Shown piece by piece: positions 1 through 7,333 of a DNA stretch of 18,793 nt (its first letter is position 1; each line of letters opens with the position of its first letter). This DNA is from a bacterium (lineage in GTDB: Bacteria; B130-G9). The DNA lies in NCBI GenBank assembly GCA_035527515.1, contig DATLAJ010000005.1, positions 1-18,793 on the forward strand, written 5' to 3'. The notes under the pieces are model-generated. The model did not search any database. It was not told where the DNA came from and saw only the letters and a program-made list of their open reading frames with translations. The translations under genes and the position numbers were made by a program.

Positions 1-322
1 ACACGGGGCTACTCACGTGGCCCCCTTTCAGGGGACTCAAGCAATAGCCACCAGAACTCAATCCCACCTTTCCCATACCCTGAAGCCCCCCATATAGCCA
101 CATACCCGGTCAACCAGCACAGGGAAATACGAAAACTCCTGAGGTGGTAACCAGGTGGTAAGATGACGATATTTCTAGTAACGTTGCGTTGAAAAGGCGC
201 TAGCACTGTTGAGGCGGACGTTTGATGGGGCAGTAATCTGGCGCGCAGCTTTTAGGCTTTGACTTACTGGTGACCGCCGTCAGAATCATGCGCATGTGGT
301 GCGCACACAAAGAGGGTTTGCC
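1..322. other. Leading intergenic region, no supported gene
   Basis: I see no convincing coding sequence here. A 65-codon open frame on the minus strand (9-206) has no recognisable motif and no clear ribosome binding site. The region holds one member of a 16-nt exact repeat pair (128-143). A TTGACT near 258 is followed after 17 nt by only a poor -10 match, so no promoter is called. An AGAGGG at 311-316 is the ribosome binding site of the next gene. Confidence 0.6.
128..143 (+). repeat. 16-nt exact direct repeat, copy 1
   Basis: TACGAAAACTCCTGAG occurs here and again at 6942-6957. Both copies are in the same orientation and both lie in intergenic DNA upstream of a plus-strand gene. The flanks do not match beyond the repeat. 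An exact 16-mer match between two intergenic sites in a window this size is unlikely but possible by chance. The function is unknown; a shared regulator site or the remnant of a dispersed repeat would both fit. Confidence 0.4.
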
Positions 323-1111
323 ATGCTTAAAGTTGTTCCGAGGTCTTGGAACGAGTTCTGGGCTTATTACTTTCGCGTGGAGCATCGGCACCGAATCCCA
401 GAGATATTCGATTGGGACCGACGGCTCGTGGACTTCATCGAGAGGGTCTGCCACCTGGAGCCGCCAGCAAGGATTCTCGACCTGGCGTGTGGAGGCGGCG
501 ACCAGGCCAGAATCTTCGCGGCCAAGGGCTACCGCACCACGGGGATCGACATAGCGCCTTCCCTGATCGACTTCGCAAGGAGGCTGTTTCGTGAGGCGCG
601 ACTTGAGGGCGAGTTTATCGTGGGGGACATGCGCGATATCAGCTACGACCAGAAGTTCGAGCTGTGCACGATTTTGAGCGGCAGTTTCGGCTTTTTTGGG
701 GAAGAGGAGGACAGGCGGCTGCTCACATCGGTTCGCCGGGCGCTTGTTCGCGGGGGCTTTGTTTTCATCATGTATATATCGCCGAAGTACAGGTCAGAGC
801 ATGTCAGAAGCTGGGCCAAGACAGAGAAAGGATGGGACCTTTATGAGAGCTGGTTCGAGCCTGAGACGCAGTGCTATCGCGCAAGGACCTTCCTGATCCA
901 AGAGGACGGCACAATGATCGTCCCGAAACCAGAGCCCGGCTACTATGCAGACGAGACGATCCGCTGCTACACTGTGGACGAGCTCAAGTCGATGCTCGCC
1001 GAAGCAGGTCTGCAATACGTAGGCGACTACTCCAGCAAGGAGCTCAATAAAAAGAGCGAGGGCAAAGCCGGCGCATCAACCAGTGACATCGTCGTCGGCC
1101 GGCGAGTCTGA
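323..1111 (+). CDS. Class I SAM-dependent methyltransferase
   Basis: A protein of 262 residues with a Rossmann-fold methyltransferase core. The SAM-binding glycine loop is ILDLACGGGD at residues 51-60, followed by the acidic beta-2 end GIDIAPS at 74-80. GDMRDI at 101-106 and the hydrophobic stretch after it occupy the places of the later motifs. Class I enzymes of this kind transfer a methyl group from S-adenosylmethionine; the substrate (small molecule, protein or nucleic acid) cannot be read from the sequence. I chose ATG 323 over an in-frame GTG at 296 because AGAGGG at 311-316 is well spaced from it and homologues usually begin shortly before the WDRRLVDFIE-type helix. It appears monocistronic, with about 180 nt of gene-free DNA after it. 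Confidence 0.85.
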   Translation: MLKVVPRSWNEFWAYYFRVEHRHRIPEIFDWDRRLVDFIERVCHLEPPARILDLACGGGDQARIFAAKGYRTTGIDIAPSLIDFARRLFREARLEGEFIVGDMRDISYDQKFELCTILSGSFGFFGEEEDRRLLTSVRRALVRGGFVFIMYISPKYRSEHVRSWAKTEKGWDLYESWFEPETQCYRARTFLIQEDGTMIVPKPEPGYYADETIRCYTVDELKSMLAEAGLQYVGDYSSKELNKKSEGKAGASTSDIVVGRRV

Positions 1112-1290
1112 GCGAAGCTCGAGCGCCGAAGTCCCAAACCTAGAGGCAGCCATGAGACTGTCTTGGAGGGCCGTGGCTTGGTCGGAATGGCCAGGTCTGA
1201 AGCAAGCTTTTGACAATGCGCCTCGCCTTTGATAGGCTTCATGGCACGGAAGCAACAGATAGTTAAAAGTGTCAACTGAGGGAGTGTGCC

Positions 1291-1497
1291 ATGAAAGGGC
1301 TAGAGAAGCTGGCGATTGCCGGTGCGGTCATCAGTTTTATTGTCTGCATCATTTTTAAGCTTGCGGGCATTCAGCATTTTGTGACGGCTACGGGGGTGTG
1401 GCGGTTCACTATGGTCTGCCTTGTGTTCGCGGTTTGGGTGAGGCTTGTGATGCTTAGCCCCAAGGATTCTGATAAGTTATCAGAGGGAACTGACTAG
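1291..1497 (+). CDS. Small two-helix membrane protein, unknown function
   Basis: A 68-residue protein that I do not recognise. Residues about 7-27 (AIAGAVISFIVCIIFKLAG) and about 36-55 form two hydrophobic segments with positive residues near their ends. A short polar, acidic tail follows (PKDSDKLSEGTD). This suggests a small integral inner-membrane protein with a hairpin topology. The start is supported by GAGGGAG about 7 nt before the ATG. No close neighbour shares its transcription unit: about 180 nt of empty DNA lies upstream and a degenerate hairpin repeat lies downstream. No functional assignment is possible. Confidence 0.6.
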   Translation: MKGLEKLAIAGAVISFIVCIIFKLAGIQHFVTATGVWRFTMVCLVFAVWVRLVMLSPKDSDKLSEGTD

Positions 1498-1570
1498 AAG
1501 GCGGCGTAGAGGCCTCTTAGCGCCAATGGTGGGGTTCATCGGCGGCCCAAGTGGGCTGCGGCGATAACAT

Positions 1571-1631
1571 GTACGGCCAGATGCCCGTGTCTGCCCGATA
1601 CGTATGGGCAAATGCACGGATTCCCCGCTAC
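1571..1631 (+). repeat. Degenerate 61-nt hairpin repeat (GTAGGGGC family), copy A
   Basis: This 61-nt segment starts GTACGGCC and ends CCCCGCTAC. It has the same length and the same inner motif (GTGTCTGCCCGA, then ATGGGC) as the better preserved copy at 3071-3131. The centre is a near-perfect palindrome, TGCCC then ATACGTAT then GGGCA with one extra G. CCGTG and CACGG form a second stem. Outer arms have decayed. Repeats beginning GTAGGGGC with internal hairpins are scattered in many bacterial genomes and are usually seen as non-autonomous mobile elements or their relics. Confidence 0.5.
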
Positions 1632-1648
1632 GAGAGCGAGTCAATGAT

Positions 1649-1666
1649 TCTGGGATATATCCCAGA
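1649..1666. promoter_or_regulatory. 18-bp perfect palindrome upstream of the cysteine-cluster gene
   Basis: TCTGGGATATATCCCAGA is a perfect 18-bp inverted repeat with an AT-rich centre, lying 58 nt before the next start codon. Its shape is that of a homodimeric repressor operator rather than a terminator: there is no loop and no T run. The regulator is unknown, and no other copy is visible in the window. Confidence 0.45.
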
Positions 1667-1724
1667 GTGCGTTTGAGCCAACGTCGGGGGCTTCCTCGGC
1701 CAAAACCCCAAAGGATGTCCGAAC

Positions 1725-2996
1725 TTGGAACAGAATCGTCCCAGCGTGCCTAACTTTATATGCCCGCCAAACACACGCTATCAGTGTGTAGCATGTGGGG
1801 ATTGCTGTCGTCAGCGATGGGTGGTCGAAGTGGAGCAGGGCTGCCTCGACGGGCTGCCCGACAACATCAAGAGCTACATCCGTCCTGTTGACAACCAGCG
1901 CGAGACGCCCGGCGCAGCAGGAGTCATCAAGCCAGACCCCTCTAAAGCTGGCTGCTCGCTTCTGGGAGCCGATAACCTCTGCGCCATTCACAAGCGGTTG
2001 GGATACGACGCGAAACCCCTTGTGTGCAGGGAGTTCCCGTTCAGGTTTATCGAGACGCCTCGAGGCGTTGTCGTTGACGTGTCGTTCGTCTGCAATGAGG
2101 TTTTGCACAACAGGGGCGAGCCAATTGACCAGTATCAGCAGGAACTTCTGAAGCTATTCCCGCAGAGCAGGCGGAAGCTTGCCGTTGGCGGCAAAATCCG
2201 CCTTAAGACTAGAATCTCGATCAATTACGACGCCTATCTCCTCATTGAGGAGAAGCTGCTTAGCATTCTCTCAGCCCAGCAACCAACTCTTGAGGACCGT
2301 CTAGTTGCGGGGAACATCTTCCTGTTCAGCCTCTGCAAGAATATCTACGACGACGAGAGAATAACCCTAAACGAGGATGCCATCGACAAGCGCCTCGCCA
2401 AGTTTGCGCCGAGGCACATTCAGAAGCTCTATTTAATAGCTAAGAAGGGCAAGCAAATGTGTTCGAGACATCGCCAGCAGCTTTTCGTGATCACGTTCTT
2501 GACGTTTGCGTCGAGCGCCTCGGAGCGGAAGGGCAAGCTGAGAGTTCTGCTGAGCACCTGGATAAATAACACCAAACAGACGCTTAATGTGGGCAAGATC
2601 AGGGTGCCGGTGCTCGCTGAGCCGGTCCCGCTCAGGAGGCTGTGCGATGTGGCATTCGATGCAGAGGACACAAGGATAAGCGAGCTGGCCGCAAGATACC
2701 TGTCGCACTGCATCTTCCGCAAGACCCTCATCGCGCAATATGGCGTTTTCAGAGGCTACAACATGCTCCTACTCATCTATGGCGTTACGAAGTGGCTATC
2801 CAAGGTCTTCGCCCTTCAGGATGGCAAGGACTGCGTCGAGCCAGCCCATTTCGCCAACGCAATAAAGCTCGTCGAACGCCAATACCTCCGCCACAGCGAG
2901 CACCTCGCCCTGCTCAATCTGAAAAGCCGGGCCATGCACTTTGTCGATAGGGTCTTTGACGATCTCGGTTTTGCGCCGCTTATCGTTAAGAGTTAA
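1725..2996 (+). CDS. YkgJ-type cysteine-cluster (putative Zn/Fe-chelating) protein
   Basis: A 423-residue protein whose N-terminal third matches the putative zinc- or iron-chelating family. C21, C24, C27 and C28 lie in YQCVACGDCCRQ. They are followed by GCSLLGADNLCAIHK and KPLVCREFPFRF, the usual second part of the metal site. The remaining 250 or so residues are an uncharacterised, probably helical extension much longer than in minimal family members. The start is TTG 1725: a stop at 1674-1676 closes the frame upstream, no earlier start exists, and AGGA lies 9 nt before it. The biochemical role is unknown in this family; a metal-centre or redox function is the usual guess. The gene stands alone, between two related hairpin repeats. 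Confidence 0.85.
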   Translation: MEQNRPSVPNFICPPNTRYQCVACGDCCRQRWVVEVEQGCLDGLPDNIKSYIRPVDNQRETPGAAGVIKPDPSKAGCSLLGADNLCAIHKRLGYDAKPLVCREFPFRFIETPRGVVVDVSFVCNEVLHNRGEPIDQYQQELLKLFPQSRRKLAVGGKIRLKTRISINYDAYLLIEEKLLSILSAQQPTLEDRLVAGNIFLFSLCKNIYDDERITLNEDAIDKRLAKFAPRHIQKLYLIAKKGKQMCSRHRQQLFVITFLTFASSASERKGKLRVLLSTWINNTKQTLNVGKIRVPVLAEPVPLRRLCDVAFDAEDTRISELAARYLSHCIFRKTLIAQYGVFRGYNMLLLIYGVTKWLSKVFALQDGKDCVEPAHFANAIKLVERQYLRHSEHLALLNLKSRAMHFVDRVFDDLGFAPLIVKS

Positions 2997-3011
2997 GCAG
3001 TCCGGCACGCT

Positions 3012-3167
3012 GATAGAGGCGGTCCAATAAGTCGGTTTCAACGGCGATGACGCAGCGGGGTATGCCGCATGTAGGGGCAGGCTTGTGTCTGCCCGAATAT
3101 ATAGATGGGCGGAGACAAGCCCCGCCCCTACACAACCTCAGACCCGACTTGTTGGACAGCCTCGATA
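3012..3167. repeat. 156-bp inverted-repeat element with nested GTAGGGGC hairpin (MITE-like), copy B
   Basis: Two nested inverted repeats are visible. The outer arms, 3016-3035 and 3144-3163, are complementary at 18 of 20 positions, with weaker pairing a few bases further out. The inner core at 3070-3132 starts TGTAGGGGC, ends GCCCCTACA, and folds back through GGCTTGT/ACAAGCC and GCCC/GGGC around an AT-rich loop. No open frame within it encodes a recognisable protein. The architecture is that of a miniature inverted-repeat element. A short plus-strand open frame (3047-3343) crosses it and is not credible as a gene. Confidence 0.65.
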
Positions 3168-3335
3168 AGTGGTTCGGCTCATGGCAGTCTCGCAACTGCA
3201 AGTTGTGGGCTATGAATGGTAGCATTCTCGTCATCTCGGCCAAAGCCGAGCCACATTGCCTACAATCCAGGATCAAACCCAGGCAAATGTTTACAATTGA
3301 GAATCGAATCGCTTTGGTGCATAAGGAGGGCGGAC

Positions 3336-3383
3336 TTGTCTAAAGTTGCGGGACAGGCTAAGGAGAATTATGGACAGAACTGA
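3336..3383 (+). other. Possible 15-codon leader ORF overlapping the rnr start
   Basis: A very strong Shine-Dalgarno, AAGGAGG at 3323-3329, sits 6 nt before a TTG. That TTG opens a 15-codon frame (LSKVAGQAKENYGQN) ending with TGA at 3381-3383, 14 bases inside rnr in another frame. The rnr start itself has a closer, weaker site. Translation of the leader could couple to or compete with rnr initiation. It may also be a chance purine-rich stretch. Confidence 0.25.
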
Positions 3384-5490
3384 GCGGCGAATACTGAACA
3401 TTCTGAAGCGTAGAGGCGGTCAGAGCCTCAGCCTGCGGGAGATTCAGCAGCAGCTTGCCACTGGGCGGGAGCGCAGCGCGGTTCTCAAGCAGCTCGCCCA
3501 TCTCGTCTCTCGAGGTAAGGTAAGCAAGGATGCAGATGGCAAGTTCTGTGTAACATCGGTCAAGCAGCGGCTAGTGGGTCGCTTCGAGCCGACTAACGAG
3601 CGGTTCGGCTTCGTCATTCCACTCTCTCCGGAGACCAATGACATCTTTGTGCCCGCGCATCGCTGGGGTGGGGCAATCGACGGCGATATTGTTGAGGTTG
3701 CGTTCACAAAACGGCGCGGTGGGCGGACAACCGGGCAGATCGTTAGGATCGTGAAGCGCACAAGGCGTGAGCTAGCGGGAAAGGTTCTCAAGAGGAGGGA
3801 GGGGATGTTTCTCGTGCCGCTGTCGGCTAAGGTCTTTCACGAGGTAGTGGTTGTCAATAACGAGGCCGGCCCTGTCGAGGATGGGCTAGTCGTAAATGCG
3901 GTCATAGATAGAATCGATGACCGCTCCAATCGTATGGATGTGTCCATCGTCGAGGTCTGGGGTAGGCCGGACGATCCGGAGGTGTTGTGCAGGATAGTCA
4001 TCGCCAGGTTCAACATACCGACCGTGTTTTCAGAGGAGTCGCTTAGCGAGGCGAGCAAAGTTCCGCGGGCCATAACTGAGAGCGACCTCCGGGGTCGAGC
4101 GGACCTTCGCAGTTTGGTCACGTTCACGATCGACGGCGAGCAGGCGAAAGATTTCGACGATGCAGTGAGCATCGAGCGGCGGGACGGGGGATTTCGGCTG
4201 TGGATTCACATTGCGGATGTCAGCCACTACGTGGTTGAGGATTCAGCCCTTGACAAAGACGCTTATGAGCGAGGCAACAGCGTTTATTTCCCAGGGAGCG
4301 TTATCCCGATGCTGCCTTTCGAGCTCTCCAACGAGATATGCAGCCTGAAGCCGAACGAGGACAGGCTGGCGATGAGTGTTGAGATGGATTTGGACAAGCA
4401 GGGCAAGGTTCGTGCTTCAAAATCTTTTGAGAGCGTTATCCGCAGTAATGCGAGACTGACATACACGGAGGTTGGCTCGCTGCTTGAGCAGCATAGAAAA
4501 GGCTCTGATGACGCGCAGAATGCCCCCGGGTTCGCCCAATACCTGTATGAAATGGATGATGTGGCGCAGCTTCTGACGAAAGCCCGGAGGAGCCGCGGGA
4601 GCCTCGACTTCGACCTGCCTGACCCGGTAATCATACTCGACCTCCAGGGCAAGCCCGAGGACATCGTTCGCGAGGTGCGCAACCCCGCGCACAGGCTGAT
4701 CGAGGAGTTTATGATTGCAGCGAACGAGGCGATCGCCTCATACCTCACCGTCAGCGGTTCCAGTTGTGCCTACAGGGTGCATGAGCCGCCGGACGACGAA
4801 TCACTCATCGGACTTGCTCAGACGCTCAAGTCGGTCGGCACGAAGGTCTCTTTCGCCGGAGGGGACGTTTCGGATAAGTTCCAGCAGCTTATCGAGAAGG
4901 TTCGCGGCAAGCGGATAGAGCGCCTGGTCTCCTATCTCATACTGCGAGCACTCAAGATAGCGAAGTATTCGCCCGAGAATATCGGGCACTTCGGGCTTGC
5001 GTCTGACTGCTACGCCCACTTCACGTCGCCGATCAGGCGCTATCCCGATCTTATGATTCACAGGTTCCTCAAGCAGCAGCTGAAGGGCAAGTCCAAGGTC
5101 AAGGTCAAAATGACCAGCGAGACGCTGAAAGAGGCATCGCATCACTGTTCCGTCCGCGAGCGGGCCGCGATGGGCGCGGAGCGAAAGATAGTCAAGATGC
5201 GCCAGGCGCAGTTCATGGCGGACAGGGTAGGGGAGCGGTTCACGGGGATCATCTCGGGGCTAACTATGAAGGGCTTCTTTGTGGAGCTAGACCAGTTCTT
5301 CGTCGAGGGATTTGTGCCGTTAATATCCCTTTCGGACGACCGGTATTCGTTCAACGAGGAGAAGCAATGCATCATCGGGCTGAAAACCGGCAAACAGTTC
5401 AGAATGGGTGACGCAATAAAGGTTCGTGTCCGGTCGGTCCAGGTTCCCCTCGGGCGGATTGACTTAAAGTTGATTGACGCCGGCGCATAG
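3370..5490 (+). CDS. rnr: Ribonuclease R (3'-5' exoribonuclease, RNB family)
   Basis: A 706-residue protein with the full RNase R layout. It has an N-terminal winged helix (residues about 1-65, MDRTERRILNILKRRGG), two cold-shock/OB domains (about 70-225, with GRFEPTNERFGFVIP), a central RNB catalytic domain and a C-terminal S1 domain (about 622-700, GERFTGIISGLTMKGFFVEL). The metal-binding aspartates are present in TIDGEQAKDFDDAV near residue 255. The enzyme degrades structured RNA processively from the 3' end and acts in mRNA decay and rRNA quality control. I chose ATG 3370, with AAGGAG at 3360-3365, over an in-frame TTG at 3346; the wing-helix domain begins naturally there. The next gene starts 15 nt after the stop, so the two are probably cotranscribed. 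Confidence 0.96.
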   Translation: MDRTERRILNILKRRGGQSLSLREIQQQLATGRERSAVLKQLAHLVSRGKVSKDADGKFCVTSVKQRLVGRFEPTNERFGFVIPLSPETNDIFVPAHRWGGAIDGDIVEVAFTKRRGGRTTGQIVRIVKRTRRELAGKVLKRREGMFLVPLSAKVFHEVVVVNNEAGPVEDGLVVNAVIDRIDDRSNRMDVSIVEVWGRPDDPEVLCRIVIARFNIPTVFSEESLSEASKVPRAITESDLRGRADLRSLVTFTIDGEQAKDFDDAVSIERRDGGFRLWIHIADVSHYVVEDSALDKDAYERGNSVYFPGSVIPMLPFELSNEICSLKPNEDRLAMSVEMDLDKQGKVRASKSFESVIRSNARLTYTEVGSLLEQHRKGSDDAQNAPGFAQYLYEMDDVAQLLTKARRSRGSLDFDLPDPVIILDLQGKPEDIVREVRNPAHRLIEEFMIAANEAIASYLTVSGSSCAYRVHEPPDDESLIGLAQTLKSVGTKVSFAGGDVSDKFQQLIEKVRGKRIERLVSYLILRALKIAKYSPENIGHFGLASDCYAHFTSPIRRYPDLMIHRFLKQQLKGKSKVKVKMTSETLKEASHHCSVRERAAMGAERKIVKMRQAQFMADRVGERFTGIISGLTMKGFFVELDQFFVEGFVPLISLSDDRYSFNEEKQCIIGLKTGKQFRMGDAIKVRVRSVQVPLGRIDLKLIDAGA

Positions 5491-5505
5491 GTTATATAGG
5501 CGGGA

Positions 5506-6789
5506 ATGTCGCCCGTAGCCAAGATAGTATTCGTATTTTTCGCTGTTATCTTCAGCCTTAAATTGAAGTCGCCGCTCGGCGTTTCACTCTTCGCCGGCTC
5601 GATCGCTCTTGGCCTCTGGCTTGGGATGCCGCTGGGTGCCCTCGGGCGCAGCACGCTGGTGGGCATGTTCGACCTGCCGAATGTTATGCTCTTGCTGATC
5701 GTTCTGCTGATTGTGCTGTTTTCCGCTGTGCTCCAGGAGACTAAACAGCTGCGGAAGCTTGTGGCCGCGGTCAGAGAAGTTGTCCACAATCCACGATTGG
5801 CCGTCCCGATGATGACTGCGATCGTCGGGCTCCTGCCAATGCCCGGTGGGGCAAGGTTCTCCGCACCCCTCGTTGACGAGGCGTCGCAGGGCCTCGGAAT
5901 TAGCAGAGTCCAGAGCGCGACCGTCAACTTCTGGTTCAGGCATATCTGGGAATACTGGTGGCCGTTCTATCCTTCCGTCATCCTCATGAGCGCGATAACG
6001 GGCTTCAGTATAGCCAAGATCATCGTCATCTTCCTCCCCGCGTCAGCCGTCATGGTGCTCGTCGGTTACTTCTTCTACCTCCGCTGGCTGCCGAAACGCA
6101 CACGAGCACGTGAGACACCCAAATCCCACGGCTCAGTCCTCCAACTCCTCAGCATAAGCCGTGCGATCTTGACCGTTATCATCATCAACTTCGCACTTAT
6201 GAGCTTACGAGGTGCGTTTGAATCGGCCGGAATCCATCTCCATAAGCTGCCTGCAAGGTCCCCCCTCGTCATCGCGCTCCTCGTCGGAATAACTGTCGCA
6301 CTTTGGGGTTCCGGCCTAAAGACCCGAACGGTCGTCAAAATGGTCTTTAACAGACGGGTCTCAATGATGATGCTCACGGTTGCCTCGATCCTGATCTTCA
6401 GCCAAGTGCTCAAGGATGCGGGTGCCATAGCACAGATCACAGAGTCTCTAAGAGGGCAGGAGACCCCGGTGCTACTACTTGCATTTGCAGTCCCGTTCCT
6501 CGTGAGCTTTGTTACGGGGTTAGTTGTCGCCTACGTCGGGATAGGTCTGCCGATCCTGTATCCAGTTTTCGCATCTGCTCTCCCTCCAAATGAACTTGTG
6601 GCGTACGTATTCATGTTCTCCGTCGCCGGGTACATAGCCGTAATGCTTACCCCGGTGCACCTATGCCTCATACTCTCCAACGAGTACTTCGAGGTTAAAT
6701 ACCTTCAGGTCGCCAAGCTCTTGATTCTCCCGTGCATACTGTCAATGGCCGCCTATCTCGGCATATTCTTCCTGTACAGGATGTTGTGA
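5506..6789 (+). CDS. DUF401 family integral membrane protein
   Basis: A 427-residue, very hydrophobic protein with about ten predicted transmembrane segments from residue 4 to the C-terminus. It has the conserved DUF401 signature: LLPMPGGARFSAPLVDE at 109-125, then NFWFRHIWEYWWPFYPSVIL at 141-160. The family is found in archaea and anaerobic bacteria and resembles GntP-type and related ion-transporter superfamily permeases, but no substrate is established. The paired hairpin-like regions (VAVPMM...PMPGG and VSFVTGLVVAYVGIGLP at about 345) are typical of such transporters. ATG 5506 lies 15 nt after rnr; no strong ribosome binding site is evident, so translation may depend on ribosomes leaving rnr. 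Confidence 0.88.
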   Translation: MSPVAKIVFVFFAVIFSLKLKSPLGVSLFAGSIALGLWLGMPLGALGRSTLVGMFDLPNVMLLLIVLLIVLFSAVLQETKQLRKLVAAVREVVHNPRLAVPMMTAIVGLLPMPGGARFSAPLVDEASQGLGISRVQSATVNFWFRHIWEYWWPFYPSVILMSAITGFSIAKIIVIFLPASAVMVLVGYFFYLRWLPKRTRARETPKSHGSVLQLLSISRAILTVIIINFALMSLRGAFESAGIHLHKLPARSPLVIALLVGITVALWGSGLKTRTVVKMVFNRRVSMMMLTVASILIFSQVLKDAGAIAQITESLRGQETPVLLLAFAVPFLVSFVTGLVVAYVGIGLPILYPVFASALPPNELVAYVFMFSVAGYIAVMLTPVHLCLILSNEYFEVKYLQVAKLLILPCILSMAAYLGIFFLYRML

Positions 6790-6941
6790 ATCGCCCGACC
6801 CAAATGCCCGCTCTGAAGGGCTGCCCCTGACAGATTCGGGACGGCTGACTGCGGCGTGTTCTCTCATACAAGGGTATTGGACTTCGTAAGTGTTCTGAAA
6901 GTGCCTATACCGTCGGGATTCAGCGATCCGTCCGACAGTTC

Positions 6942-6957
6942 TACGAAAACTCCTGAG
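6942..6957 (+). repeat. 16-nt exact direct repeat, copy 2
   Basis: TACGAAAACTCCTGAG, identical to 128-143. It lies 7 nt before the candidate -35 box of the accessory operon, which makes a regulatory role conceivable. The match does not extend beyond 16 nt on either side. Confidence 0.4.
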
Positions 6958-6963
6958 AGAATG

Positions 6964-6992
6964 TTGACAAAACAACCCTAGCGGCCTAGCTT
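6964..6992 (+). promoter_or_regulatory. Candidate sigma-70 promoter of the accessory operon
   Basis: TTGACA at 6964-6969 is a perfect -35 hexamer. With a 17-nt spacer the -10 would be TAGCTT at 6987-6992, a partial match only. It lies about 75 nt before the first gene of the operon, in a 277-nt gap with no gene. The weak -10 keeps confidence low; regulated promoters often look like this. Confidence 0.35.
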
Positions 6993-7066
6993 GAATTTAC
7001 ACGCATAATCGCGGCATCTCAGGATCATGAACGCTGCCAAACATTTTGATTGAAGGGGAACCAGCC

Positions 7067-7333
7067 ATGCCGGAAGCTCGATCGAAGCTCGACACGATAG
7101 ATTCCTACACATTTGGCTCGATACTCATCGATGGCCGTAGTTTCACGGCGGACGTCAAGCAATACAAAGAGGCGGCGGAGACCCTTTCGCATGTCGTGAA
7201 TGCGGCGGTGGAGGTCGTTGTCGATGCCGTTCACAAAAATGGCGGCGCCCTCATCAAGTTCCTCGGCGATGCCGTCTTCGCCGTGTTCGATGACGTCCAG
7301 GTGAGAAGGAGCAACATACCTCTGGGTTGGTGA
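7067..7333 (+). CDS. Half-length class III nucleotidyl cyclase-like protein leading the TerB-C operon
   Basis: An 88-residue protein. GGALIKFLGDAVFAVF (about residues 59-74) is a clear match to the central block of class III adenylate/guanylate cyclases, including the second metal-binding aspartate in GDAV. SILIDGRSFT (about 18-27) occupies the place of the strand carrying the first metal-binding aspartate. The C-terminal half of the catalytic domain, with the base-specifying and transition-state residues, is absent: the frame ends after DDVQ and ten further residues. The N-terminus (IDSYTFGSILIDGRSFTADV) also resembles the start of Mth938-like domains, so a chimeric origin is possible. ATG 7067 is preferred over TTG 7046 because AAGGGG is spaced 8 nt before it. 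The stop overlaps the next ATG by one base (TGATG). It cannot be an active cyclase alone; a nucleotide-sensing role or a decayed fragment are both open. Confidence 0.6.
   Translation: MPEARSKLDTIDSYTFGSILIDGRSFTADVKQYKEAAETLSHVVNAAVEVVVDAVHKNGGALIKFLGDAVFAVFDDVQVRRSNIPLGW

Noticed and set aside
1641-2108. 155-codon minus-strand open frame
   Set aside because: It is a shadow of the cysteine-cluster gene, whose metal-binding motifs fix the coding strand.
3047-3343. 98-codon plus-strand open frame
   Set aside because: It runs through the inverted-repeat element; its residues are the translation of the repeat, and no ribosome binding site precedes it.
5142-5927. 261-codon open frame on the minus strand
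   Set aside because: It is antisense to the 3' end of rnr and the 5' end of the DUF401 gene, both well supported; its sequence is low-complexity and matches no family.
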